From an uncultured Clostridia bacterium (GTDB lineage: Bacteria > Bacillota > Clostridia > JAAYHZ01): a DNA stretch of 32,541 nt. Both the position numbers and the translations under genes were made by a program. Below are positions 7,101 to 15,827 of the stretch, piece by piece (the stretch's first letter is position 1; every line of letters begins with the position of its first letter). The notes below the pieces were generated by a model. It searched no databases and was not told the origin of the DNA. It saw nothing but the letters and a program-made list of their open reading frames with translations. The stretch lies in the NCBI GenBank assembly GCA_937894465.1, contig CALCRE010000134.1:1-32541 (forward strand), written 5' to 3'.

Positions 7101-9929
7101 TTAAAAATCATATTCTGTAATTTCATCCTTGTCTTCTACAATGTATTCCTCTTTCCCAATTCTCACATAAGTGCCTTTGGAGGCACGAATCAATTTCAGG
7201 TTCCCTTCCGAATCAAACCTTAATAAACAGGATTGACTGTCGGTTTCCAATGTTCCGAAATCAGTTTCAAAGGACATATCAAAATGCACGGGAACATCCG
7301 GATCCAATAGAACTACCACATCAGTATAGCCGTCTGTGGTTTCTACCGCTACCGCCACATTCGAATCATATTCCAACCCGTCTTTTGCAGAGATGCAAGG
7401 ATACCGCTTTGCACTTTTAACATGAGAGACACCTCGTGCATAAGGCTCCATGACACTGACGAATGTTGCAACCTCTCCTTGTTCCAATGTCTTTTCGGTG
7501 ATGACGGTGGGCAGTTGAAAACCTTCATGACCTTGGGACTTCATGGACATGGAAGGAGGCAACCAAGTATTACTTGTAAAGACTCTTTCACCTTGTGACA
7601 AATCGACCATTTTCAAATGCATGTTGTTACCGTATGTAAATTGACGTAATTCGTTGGTGATCGCCCAATCCACGGTCCACACATCATCGGTTTTAACACT
7701 TTCCTTAAAATTATCCATATACACATATTTCGGATATTCTCTTGTGGTACCTTCTAATGTCAACCCGGTCGTTGTCATGTCACCGATATTGCTTCGGCTA
7801 TATTTTTCATAGGATCCCGCCGGTCCGTCCCCTACCCTGAACACATCCAATATGTATGTGTTGACTTTGTTGATGTTCACCAATGCAAGAGAGCGTTCAA
7901 ACTTTTTCACGTTCGGAAATGTATTAGGCTGATTGGCTCTTATGACCTTAAACTGATCTCCTATGGACCATAATGTTGCCGTTCCATTGCCACGAGGTTG
8001 GTTGCTTTTGTTGTATGCAACGGTGTTGTGAGCTTGTGAAACCCGATTCCATACCACCACGTCGGAACGCCAACCGTCTCCGTATGCTACGTTGGGATAA
8101 CCATTGTCCGGCATCATATCGGCATCCAAGTGGTAAATACCGTAAACCATAGCGTCTCCATGGTCATGAGAAGTTTTGTTGGTACCGAAATTAAACCACA
8201 CTTCGGTTCTGTCCTGCCCGCTACCCGTTCTTAATACCGCTATTTGGTATTCGTCTTTTTTTACACTGTCCAGCTTTATCTCAAAGCCTTCCTTTTTGAT
8301 TACGGCATCGATTTCCGCCATGATCTCTTTGATACCATCCAAGTACCCAAAACTTTTAAAAGCATCTTTCGATCGAAATCCGTTTCCTCTATACAACACC
8401 TTGATCAAATCCGGATCACCTGTCAACCGGTACATTTTGTATAGCATCAAATTCTGTACCCCTCCGCTGTTCGGGTACACGCCGGATATCATCCCAAAGT
8501 AGGAATCATCTCCTAATACAGGATAATATTTGTTAACACAAAACAGATCAATATGAAAACGATACGCATCATATAGTTTGGGGCAACGCTCATACATCTT
8601 TTCAATAAAATCCGGGTCGGCTTGGTAAAACAAATTGCATAGTTGTGCAATAGCGTGTTTCCCCATGGTGGCATAACCGCTCATGCCGCTTTCACCGGTC
8701 ATACCGTCATATTTGGTATTCTTAATGATGATTTCGGCAATGTCATCCATCAAAACTTCTTTATCATTTTCCCAATCTAACACGGCACGACAAGTGAACA
8801 AAGCCAAATCAGTATGTGGAGGGTTGCTCCAATATTTTTGAGGATTGGCAATGGAGTTCCTCAGGAAACGGTCATCGATATTTTTTTTTACTTGCTCCGG
8901 TGTCTTCTTGCTGTTAGGGTTCTCGGTTTGCGCAGCCTTTTCAGACAGGTATTCGCAAACCCTAGGGTCTTTGTATAATACTTCTATAACCTTGTCATAC
9001 GCCATGGCCAATTCATATATTTCAAAAGCACTGTCGATATTGTAGGATATGTAACCTTGGTTGGATTCTAAACTCTCATACATCCAGCCTTGGGTCCAGT
9101 AATCGAACTCCGGCCAAAAATCAGCCAAACGATCCAGTAAAATAAGTGTCCGCACACCGTATTCAGTGTCCCGGCTGTACACATATGCATCGGATAGAGT
9201 CTTAATGGCATTTATAATGACGGATTTCCATTGCCCTTTGATCAGATAAGTTGAAATAAAACGATATGTCTGCCCGTCTTGCACATATCCGGAACCGTCA
9301 TCCACGCCGAATTTATCATTCTTGTCCCCGCTTTCTGCATTGTACAATAAATCTTTATCTGCTAAATCCGGATCGAATCTTCCGCTTTTGTCTAGGCCGG
9401 ATTGATAATAGGCGTAAAAATCGTTTTTAGGAAACAAGGATTCACACTTGGGGCATTTGAGCTTCCATGGGTGTGTATATACATTGATCACCCAGTCGTA
9501 CATCAAAACAGGCTTTTCACAATCCGGGCAAATGCCGTCGGACTTCACCATCCAGGAACGCTCAAGTTCCGGCCCGAATACCATATTCCATAAATCATCG
9601 TAACTGATATCCGTGAACTTTTTAGCAGCCAAAACGGCAATTTGCTTTGCTGTTTTAAATTCCGGCAACTCCGAAGCGTTTTTATCAATGATGTCCAATA
9701 CCCTTTCAGAATAGAAAACGCTGGATATGGGTACCACAGAATCTGTTTGAACCGGCTCGGCATCAGTGACTGTGATGCTTTCAGCCTTTTTTGTTGTTTC
9801 TTTCACAGTGGTAACAAGTGCTGTTGTTTCTACAGGTTGTTCTCCACCGGTTTGACTGCATGCTGTCATTGAAAGAACAATCATGACCAAAAGCCAAACA
9901 GCTATTCCCTTTTTCCATGGTCGTTTCAT
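7101..9929 (-). CDS. Heparinase II/III-family lipoprotein, paralogue A
   Basis: A surface-anchored 942-residue protein with the fold signatures of heparinase II/III-type polysaccharide lyases, which cleave uronic-acid-containing polysaccharides by beta-elimination. The signal peptide ends SMTAC (Cys24 lipidated) and is followed by a Thr/Lys-rich linker to about residue 65. Residues 131-170 contain CPDC and CPKC pairs 22 residues apart (Cys134/137/159/162), a zinc-ribbon-like knuckle. A helical region follows with GESGMSGYATMGK at 412-424 and KYYPVLGDDSYFG at 467-479. The heparinase-type motif TSHDHGD puts His588, His590 and Asp592 at the start of the beta-sandwich, followed by AHNTVAYN (His634). 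These are candidate catalytic and metal residues. AAAGGAGG is 13 bases ahead of the ATG. The gene lies 27 bases after paralogue B, so they are probably cotranscribed. The substrate is unknown. Confidence 0.82.
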   Translation of the reverse strand: MKRPWKKGIAVWLLVMIVLSMTACSQTGGEQPVETTALVTTVKETTKKAESITVTDAEPVQTDSVVPISSVFYSERVLDIIDKNASELPEFKTAKQIAVLAAKKFTDISYDDLWNMVFGPELERSWMVKSDGICPDCEKPVLMYDWVINVYTHPWKLKCPKCESLFPKNDFYAYYQSGLDKSGRFDPDLADKDLLYNAESGDKNDKFGVDDGSGYVQDGQTYRFISTYLIKGQWKSVIINAIKTLSDAYVYSRDTEYGVRTLILLDRLADFWPEFDYWTQGWMYESLESNQGYISYNIDSAFEIYELAMAYDKVIEVLYKDPRVCEYLSEKAAQTENPNSKKTPEQVKKNIDDRFLRNSIANPQKYWSNPPHTDLALFTCRAVLDWENDKEVLMDDIAEIIIKNTKYDGMTGESGMSGYATMGKHAIAQLCNLFYQADPDFIEKMYERCPKLYDAYRFHIDLFCVNKYYPVLGDDSYFGMISGVYPNSGGVQNLMLYKMYRLTGDPDLIKVLYRGNGFRSKDAFKSFGYLDGIKEIMAEIDAVIKKEGFEIKLDSVKKDEYQIAVLRTGSGQDRTEVWFNFGTNKTSHDHGDAMVYGIYHLDADMMPDNGYPNVAYGDGWRSDVVVWNRVSQAHNTVAYNKSNQPRGNGTATLWSIGDQFKVIRANQPNTFPNVKKFERSLALVNINKVNTYILDVFRVGDGPAGSYEKYSRSNIGDMTTTGLTLEGTTREYPKYVYMDNFKESVKTDDVWTVDWAITNELRQFTYGNNMHLKMVDLSQGERVFTSNTWLPPSMSMKSQGHEGFQLPTVITEKTLEQGEVATFVSVMEPYARGVSHVKSAKRYPCISAKDGLEYDSNVAVAVETTDGYTDVVVLLDPDVPVHFDMSFETDFGTLETDSQSCLLRFDSEGNLKLIRASKGTYVRIGKEEYIVEDKDEITEYDF

Positions 9930-9956
9930 AAAATTCTATTGTCCTCCTTTGAATGC

Positions 9957-12794
9957 TCATTCACTAAAATCAAAAACTGTGACTTCGTCGGTGTTTTCCA
10001 CTTCAAATCGTTCACCGTCTATCTGGACATAGTCACCTTTTGATGCTCTGATTAATTCTATGGTGCCTTGTTCGTCATATCGAATTAAGCAAAATTGGCA
10101 ATTGGTCTTGATATCACCAATCTCACTATCCACCGTTACATCCCGCTTCTCTTGACTCAGATCACCATCCAACAAAATGACGATATCTCTTTTTTGCTTA
10201 TAGGTTTCCACTGTCACTGCAACATTTTCATCATAATCGGTGTTGTCCGAAGATACACAAGACAGTCTTTGTGTAGAAACGACCTTGGACTCTTTTGAAT
10301 AAGGCTCCAACACGGATACGAATGTAGCCACTTCCCCTTCTTCCACCGTACGTTCGGTAACAATACCGGGTAATTGAAAGCCTTCGTGTCCTTGGGATTT
10401 TAAAGTCATGGAGGGAGGCAACCAAGTATCACAAATAAACACATTCTCATTTCGTGTCATATCCATCATCTTCAAGTGGACGGAAAAAGCATAGTTAAAT
10501 ACGTTAAAATGGTTGGTTAATGCCCAATCGGCAATCCACACATCGTCGTGCTTTATGCTTTCTTGGAAATGATCCATATAGATGGCTGCGGGATATTCCC
10601 GTTTTGTTTGCATCAAGTTTAGCCCTTGTGTACTTAAGTTAGCGATGTTGCTCCGGTTGTATTTTTCATAAGACCCGGCCGGCCCGTTTCCAACTCTGAA
10701 TACATCCAATACATAACTGCTTTGGTTGTTGATCTCTACCAAAGCCAAGGATCTTTCATATTTTTTTACTCCGGAAAATGTGCCGGGGGCATTGGCTCGA
10801 AATACTTTGGCAATATCCGCCATGGACCATAATGTGATGGTTCCGTTTGCCCTGGATTGCCTTTGATTGTTAAAGGCGACTACATTATGAGATGCAGTTC
10901 CGGTGAACCATCTGACTACATCCGAGTTCCAACCACCTCCGTAGCTTACATTGGGGTATCCATTGTCCGGCATGAGATCTGCATCCTTGTAATAGATACC
11001 GATATTCATCCCATCTCCGTGGCTATGGGATGTTTTATTGGTACCGAAGTTGACCCAGACCTCCGTGGAATCCGGCGCTTCTCCGGCTCTTAACACGGCA
11101 ATTTGATACTCGTCCTTTCGAATGCTGTCCAGATCGATTCTGGAAGTAGGGCTTGCCTTTCCGATCTTATCAATGGTTTCCACCTTTTCCTTGATGCCAT
11201 CTAATCCTATAAATTGTATAAAGGCTCCTCTTCCCTGATAACCGTTGTTCATATAAATGACCCTGATCAAATCCTCGTCACCTGTGAGCTCATACAGCTT
11301 GTATAGCATCAGGTTTTCCAGCCCTCCGCTGTCCGGATATTTCGATACACCGGAGCCGAAATAGCTCGTATCTCCAAGAATAGGATAATATTTATTCACA
11401 CAACGAAGATCAATGTGGAATCGATAAGCATCATACAATTTCGGTTCTTTTTCATACATTTTTTTAATAAAGTCCGGATCGGCCTGGGTAAACAAGTTAC
11501 ACATCTTTGCAATGGCACTTTTACCCATGGTGGCATATCCGTTCAAACCGCTTTCACCGGTCATCCCGTCATATTTGGTGTTGGTGGTGATAATGTCGGC
11601 AATGGTGTCCTCGAGTATCTCTTGATTCTGCTCCCAGTTCAATACGCCCAAACAAGCCATCACCGCCAACTCTGTGTACGGTGCATTACTTAAGACTTTT
11701 GCCTGGTTGTTTGCTGTATCTTTTAAAATACGTTCATCGATATTTTTCTTCACATCATAAGCCGTGGACTTGGGGTTTTGAACCCCGGTGATCTTGGCTT
11801 TTGCTGAAAGGTATTCGCAAATAAAAGGTTCCATGAACAAAACCTCTACCACCTTGTCGTAAGCCATTGCCATGTCATATGCTTCAAAGGCGGCATCAAT
11901 TCGGTAGGACAAATAACCGGCACATGTTCCGATCTGCTCATACAACCACCCTTGTTCATTGTAATCGTATTCCGGCCAAAAATCCGCCAGGCGATCCAAC
12001 AGAATTAATGAACGGACGGCGTATTCGGTTTCCCGAGTATAGATATAGGCATCCGACAACTTCTTGACGGCATCGAGTATAAGTCTCTTCCACTGGCCAT
12101 ATACCAAATAGGTTTGGATGAAGCGGAATGTCTTACCGTCTTCTATGTAACCTTCTCCGTCATCTACACCGAACTTATCCTCTTTATTTCCGGTTTCCAC
12201 ATTGTAGAGCAGACTTTTGTCAGCCAAGTCATGAGAAAATCTTCCGGCGTTGTCCAAACCGGATTTATAATAGGCTTCATAATCGTTTTTCGGAAACAGT
12301 TCCTTACATTTGGGACATTGCAATTTCCATGGATTTAATTGGGGGTTGATCACCCAATCGTACATGATTACCGGTTGCCTGCAACTTGGGCATATTCCGT
12401 CGGATAATACCATCCACGACCGATCCAGCTCCGGTCCGTATATCATGTTCCACAGTTCGTCATATTCCATTTCCATGTACGGTTTTGCAGCTGCAATGAC
12501 ATTTTTCTTGGCGGCTTTGAATTCTATGAAATCATTACAGTTTTGTTCAATGGTATCTAAAATGGTTTTAGAATAGAATGTACTGGATATAGGTATCACG
12601 TTTTCTCCGGGATTTATTTTGACTGTTTCGACTTTGCTTGTTGAAGCAGTTGTGGACTCCGTCTTCTTTGTAGTTTCTTTTTGAGTGGTTTTACTTGTCT
12701 GCTGAGGATCTTGTTGTGATTGAGTGCAAGATACAGAAAGTAATAACATAAAAACAAGAACGATTGATATCGTTTTCTTAAATAGTGGATTCAT
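9957..12794 (-). CDS. Heparinase II/III-family lipoprotein, paralogue B
   Basis: The second of three tandem paralogues (945 residues from the chosen start). The open frame reaches 12830, but the ATG at 12794 has AAGGAGG directly upstream and begins a proper lipoprotein signal (MNPLFKK, hydrophobic core, LSVSC with Cys23). A TTK/TSK-rich linker follows. The same modules as in paralogue A are present in order: CPSC/CPKC knuckle in SDGICPSC and LQCPKC, helical barrel with GESGLNGYATMGK, KYYPILGDTSYFG, the KTSHSHGDGM histidine motif and SHNVVAFNNQ. It shares segments such as the DGMNIGIYYKDADLMPDN run with paralogue C that differ in A, so B and C look like the more recent duplication. It has its own promoter and a possible attenuator between 12795 and 12891. 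Confidence 0.82.
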   Translation of the reverse strand: MNPLFKKTISIVLVFMLLLSVSCTQSQQDPQQTSKTTQKETTKKTESTTASTSKVETVKINPGENVIPISSTFYSKTILDTIEQNCNDFIEFKAAKKNVIAAAKPYMEMEYDELWNMIYGPELDRSWMVLSDGICPSCRQPVIMYDWVINPQLNPWKLQCPKCKELFPKNDYEAYYKSGLDNAGRFSHDLADKSLLYNVETGNKEDKFGVDDGEGYIEDGKTFRFIQTYLVYGQWKRLILDAVKKLSDAYIYTRETEYAVRSLILLDRLADFWPEYDYNEQGWLYEQIGTCAGYLSYRIDAAFEAYDMAMAYDKVVEVLFMEPFICEYLSAKAKITGVQNPKSTAYDVKKNIDERILKDTANNQAKVLSNAPYTELAVMACLGVLNWEQNQEILEDTIADIITTNTKYDGMTGESGLNGYATMGKSAIAKMCNLFTQADPDFIKKMYEKEPKLYDAYRFHIDLRCVNKYYPILGDTSYFGSGVSKYPDSGGLENLMLYKLYELTGDEDLIRVIYMNNGYQGRGAFIQFIGLDGIKEKVETIDKIGKASPTSRIDLDSIRKDEYQIAVLRAGEAPDSTEVWVNFGTNKTSHSHGDGMNIGIYYKDADLMPDNGYPNVSYGGGWNSDVVRWFTGTASHNVVAFNNQRQSRANGTITLWSMADIAKVFRANAPGTFSGVKKYERSLALVEINNQSSYVLDVFRVGNGPAGSYEKYNRSNIANLSTQGLNLMQTKREYPAAIYMDHFQESIKHDDVWIADWALTNHFNVFNYAFSVHLKMMDMTRNENVFICDTWLPPSMTLKSQGHEGFQLPGIVTERTVEEGEVATFVSVLEPYSKESKVVSTQRLSCVSSDNTDYDENVAVTVETYKQKRDIVILLDGDLSQEKRDVTVDSEIGDIKTNCQFCLIRYDEQGTIELIRASKGDYVQIDGERFEVENTDEVTVFDFSE

Positions 12795-12824
12795 ATGGCC
12801 TCCTTCTTCTATACGAAAAGAAAA

Positions 12825-12858
12825 ACTCACCGTTTACAACCAATATATTTCGGTGAGT
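12825..12858 (-). terminator. Leader terminator/attenuator hairpin ahead of paralogue B
   Basis: On the minus strand ACTCACCG (12851-12858) pairs with CGGTGAGT (12825-12832) across an 18-base loop and is followed directly by TTTTTCTTTT, the form of an intrinsic terminator. It sits downstream of a likely promoter and about 30 bases upstream of the start codon of paralogue B. An upstream GGTGA (12869-12873) can pair instead with the TCACC of the first arm, giving a competing antiterminator helix. Confidence 0.65.
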
Positions 12859-12882
12859 CTAAATAATGTCACCTTAACTTTT

Positions 12883-12891
12883 ATTATAGCA
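12883..12891 (-). promoter_or_regulatory. Extended -10 promoter ahead of paralogue B
   Basis: TGC followed by TATAAT on the minus strand forms a perfect extended -10 element. It lies 24 bases beyond the stop codon of paralogue C. No consensus -35 was found at 16-18 bases. Transcription would begin near 12876, right at the first arm of the leader helix. Confidence 0.55.
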
Positions 12892-12915
12892 TAATATTAC
12901 GAATGTTTATCCGCA

Positions 12916-15747
12916 TTATTTCAAGTCAAATTCCGTCGGTTCATCCGTTTTATTAACCATATACTCTTGATCACCTATTTTCACAAAAGTTCCCTTGGAC
13001 GCCCTGATCATCATCGGTTGTCCCGATGCATCATAGCGGATCAGACAGCTTTGAGCGTCAGTTTGTATCATGCCACAGTCGGTGGGAACTTCCACCGTTT
13101 TACCCTCCGTGACATCCGGATCCAAAAGAATCACAACATCAGTAGCACCGTTTACAGTTTTGACTTCAAGGGCAACATTGGTATCCCTCTCCTTGTAGTC
13201 CTGTGTCACGGAACAGTTTAACCGTTTGGCTTGAGTAATTTGAGGTTCTTTCGAATAAGGCTCCAATATACTGACAAATGCCACGGATTCGCCTTGTGTT
13301 GCAGTTTTGGAAGTAATCACAGTAGGCAACATGAAGCCCTCGTGACCGGATGAACTCATTTGATATGCCGGAGGCAGCCATGTATCGCATACGAAGACCT
13401 TTTCACCTACTGTCAAATCAATCAAACGAAGATGCATATCTTCTCCGTATTCAATGACGTCAAAATAATCTTCAACGGCCCAATCGGCTTCCCATACTGC
13501 ATCCAGTCGTATGCTTTGTTTGAAATTCTCCAAAAATGTTCCTGCAGGGTATGGTTTTTTCACATCGATGAACTTTACACCACTTATTGTCATTTCACCG
13601 ATATTGCTCCGAGAATATTTTTCATAGGTTCCGGAAGGCCCGTTACCTACTCGGAAAACGTCCACTACATAAGCGCTTTGATCGGTGATGTCCACTAAAG
13701 CCAAAGACCGTTCATATTTTTTTACATTGGGAAAAGTTCCGGTGGCATTAGCCCGGAACACTTTGAATGCATCTCCTATAGACCAAAGGGATATTCTTCC
13801 GTTTGTTCTGCTATGCCCTTGGTTATTAAAGGAAACCACATTATGAGACAATGTCCCGGTGGTCCAAGCCACTTGTGGAGAACTCCACCCTCCTCCGTAT
13901 GCAACATTCGGATATCCGTTGTCCGGCATCAAATCGGCGTCCTTGTAATAGATCCCTATATTCATCCCGTCACCATGAACATGAGATGTTTTATTGGTTC
14001 CGAAATTAATCCACACTTCGGTTTTGTCTTTCCCCGTGCCGGTTCGAAGAACGGCCATTTGGTATTTGTCTTTCCTGACACTGTCCAACACAAAAGCCCT
14101 TCCGTCCTTTACAGCTTGATTGATCCGGTCATAGCGTTTCTGTATATCCGGTAAACCGGGAAACAATAAAAAGCATCCTTGAGTCTTGTCATTATTGGAT
14201 TGATAAATTGCTTTGAGCAAATCTTCATCTCCAGTGACTTCATATAGTTCATACAACATCAAATTTTCCGCTCCCTCTTGGAAGTTGGGGTAATGATCCC
14301 AATCATGACCGAAGTAGGAAGTGTCACCTAAAAGCGGATAGTATTTGTCCACACAATGAAGATCAACGTGAAAACGGTATGCATCATAAAGGCTTTTGCT
14401 ACGGGAGTACATGGTTTTCACAAAATCCGGGTCGGCATATACAAACAAATTACATAATTGAGCGATGGCACTTTTACCCATTGTGGCATAACCGGCCAGT
14501 CCGCTCTCCCCGGTCATTCCGTCAAATCTTGTATGGTTGGTGATGATACTCCATATTTGCGAGTTCAACATTCCTTGATTGTTCGGCCAATCCAAAACCG
14601 CTTTACACATTACAACGGCGAGATCGGTGTAAGGCGGATTACATTGGATTTTCGCTGTGCTTGCAGCAGAATCGCTTAATAAACGATCATCGATGTTCTT
14701 TTTCACATTCTCCGGCGTTTTCTTGGTGTTTTTTACTCCTGTTAGCATGGCTTTTTCAGATAAAAATTTACACACATCCGGGTCTTTAAAAATCACTTCT
14801 TTTACTTTATCGTAAGAAATGGCCAAGTCATATACTTCGAAAGCCGCATCGATGCGGTATGAAATATATCCGGCACATGTACCGATTTTTTCATACAACC
14901 ACCCTTGCTTGTTGTAATCGTATTCCGGCCAAAAATCCGACAAACGATCCAGTAAAATCAAAGCTCTGACACCGTATTCCGTGTCTTGGGTGTATATATA
15001 TGCTTCGGACAAGCACTTTATGGCATCCAGGATAACCTCTTTCCACTGTCCATATACCAAATAGGTGGCAATGAAGCGGAAATTCCGATTGTCTTGCACA
15101 AAGCCTCTTCCGTCATCCACGCCGAATTTACCCTTCCCGGTTTCTTCGTTAATCAGCAAATCCCCATTCGCCCTGTCGTAGGAGAATCGACCGCTGTTAT
15201 CCATCCCGGATTGGTAATATGCATAAAAATCATTTTTGGGAAACAATTCGTCGCAATGGGGGCATTGCAATTTCCAAGGGTGCTCAACAGGATCGATGAT
15301 CCAATCATACATCACCACAGGATCCTTGCAGGAAGGACATATACCATCGGACAATACCATCCAGGAACGTTCTAACTCCGGAGGAAACACCAAATTCCAT
15401 AACTGGTCCCGAGTAATTTCCATGTATTTTTCCGCTTGATTCATAACCTCTTTTTGCTTTTCCTTGAACTCCGGAAATGCTTCGCAATTGTTTTGAATAT
15501 TGGTCAGCACTATATCAGTGAAGAATGTGCTGGAAAAAGGTTTGTTTGCTTCTTCAACCGGTTTTACGGTCGTTTGAGCTTTGGTGGTTACCGCTTTTGT
15601 TGTCTCCGTTTTAGCTTCGGTGGTTGTTTGCTCTTTTGTCGTTTCCAGGGTAGTTGTTACTTCGGGTTGTCCGATCGACTCACTGACACATGAAGTTGAT
15701 AGAATCATTATAAAAATCAACCCGAAGGAAATGATCTGCTTTTTCAA
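12916..15747 (-). CDS. Heparinase II/III-family lipoprotein, paralogue C
   Basis: The third tandem paralogue (943 residues). An ATG at 15777 is in frame, but the better start is a TTG at 15747: AAAGGAGGTG lies 8 bases ahead of it, and translation from there yields a compact lipoprotein signal KKQIISFGLIFIMILSTSC (Cys20). The following linker is an extreme Thr/Lys/Glu low-complexity stretch with repeated TTK and TTE units. The CPSC/CPHC knuckle, GESGLAGYATMGK, KYYPLLGDTSYFG, KTSHVHGDGM and SHNVVSFNNQ are all present, so the predicted active-site set is intact. The C-terminal beta-sandwich ends in ASKGTFVKIGDQEYMV, closely matching A and B. It is preceded by a hairpin after the enolase-superfamily gene. 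Confidence 0.82.
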   Translation of the reverse strand: MKKQIISFGLIFIMILSTSCVSESIGQPEVTTTLETTKEQTTTEAKTETTKAVTTKAQTTVKPVEEANKPFSSTFFTDIVLTNIQNNCEAFPEFKEKQKEVMNQAEKYMEITRDQLWNLVFPPELERSWMVLSDGICPSCKDPVVMYDWIIDPVEHPWKLQCPHCDELFPKNDFYAYYQSGMDNSGRFSYDRANGDLLINEETGKGKFGVDDGRGFVQDNRNFRFIATYLVYGQWKEVILDAIKCLSEAYIYTQDTEYGVRALILLDRLSDFWPEYDYNKQGWLYEKIGTCAGYISYRIDAAFEVYDLAISYDKVKEVIFKDPDVCKFLSEKAMLTGVKNTKKTPENVKKNIDDRLLSDSAASTAKIQCNPPYTDLAVVMCKAVLDWPNNQGMLNSQIWSIITNHTRFDGMTGESGLAGYATMGKSAIAQLCNLFVYADPDFVKTMYSRSKSLYDAYRFHVDLHCVDKYYPLLGDTSYFGHDWDHYPNFQEGAENLMLYELYEVTGDEDLLKAIYQSNNDKTQGCFLLFPGLPDIQKRYDRINQAVKDGRAFVLDSVRKDKYQMAVLRTGTGKDKTEVWINFGTNKTSHVHGDGMNIGIYYKDADLMPDNGYPNVAYGGGWSSPQVAWTTGTLSHNVVSFNNQGHSRTNGRISLWSIGDAFKVFRANATGTFPNVKKYERSLALVDITDQSAYVVDVFRVGNGPSGTYEKYSRSNIGEMTISGVKFIDVKKPYPAGTFLENFKQSIRLDAVWEADWAVEDYFDVIEYGEDMHLRLIDLTVGEKVFVCDTWLPPAYQMSSSGHEGFMLPTVITSKTATQGESVAFVSILEPYSKEPQITQAKRLNCSVTQDYKERDTNVALEVKTVNGATDVVILLDPDVTEGKTVEVPTDCGMIQTDAQSCLIRYDASGQPMMIRASKGTFVKIGDQEYMVNKTDEPTEFDLK

Positions 15748-15772
15748 GTAAAAAACACCTCCTTTATAAAAG

Positions 15773-15815
15773 ACCACCTTGTAACTTCACCGAAAAGCTT
15801 CTGTCACAAGGCGGT
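15773..15815 (-). terminator. Hairpin between the enolase-superfamily gene and paralogue C
   Basis: On the minus strand ACCGCCTTGT pairs with ACAAGGTGGT (10 bp including one G-U pair) across a 23-base loop, followed by CTTTTAT. The T-tract is weak and the ribosome binding site of paralogue C follows at 15756-15765. It may be a leaky terminator or a processing/stability hairpin. Confidence 0.5.
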
Positions 15816-15827
15816 ATGATCCTTTAT

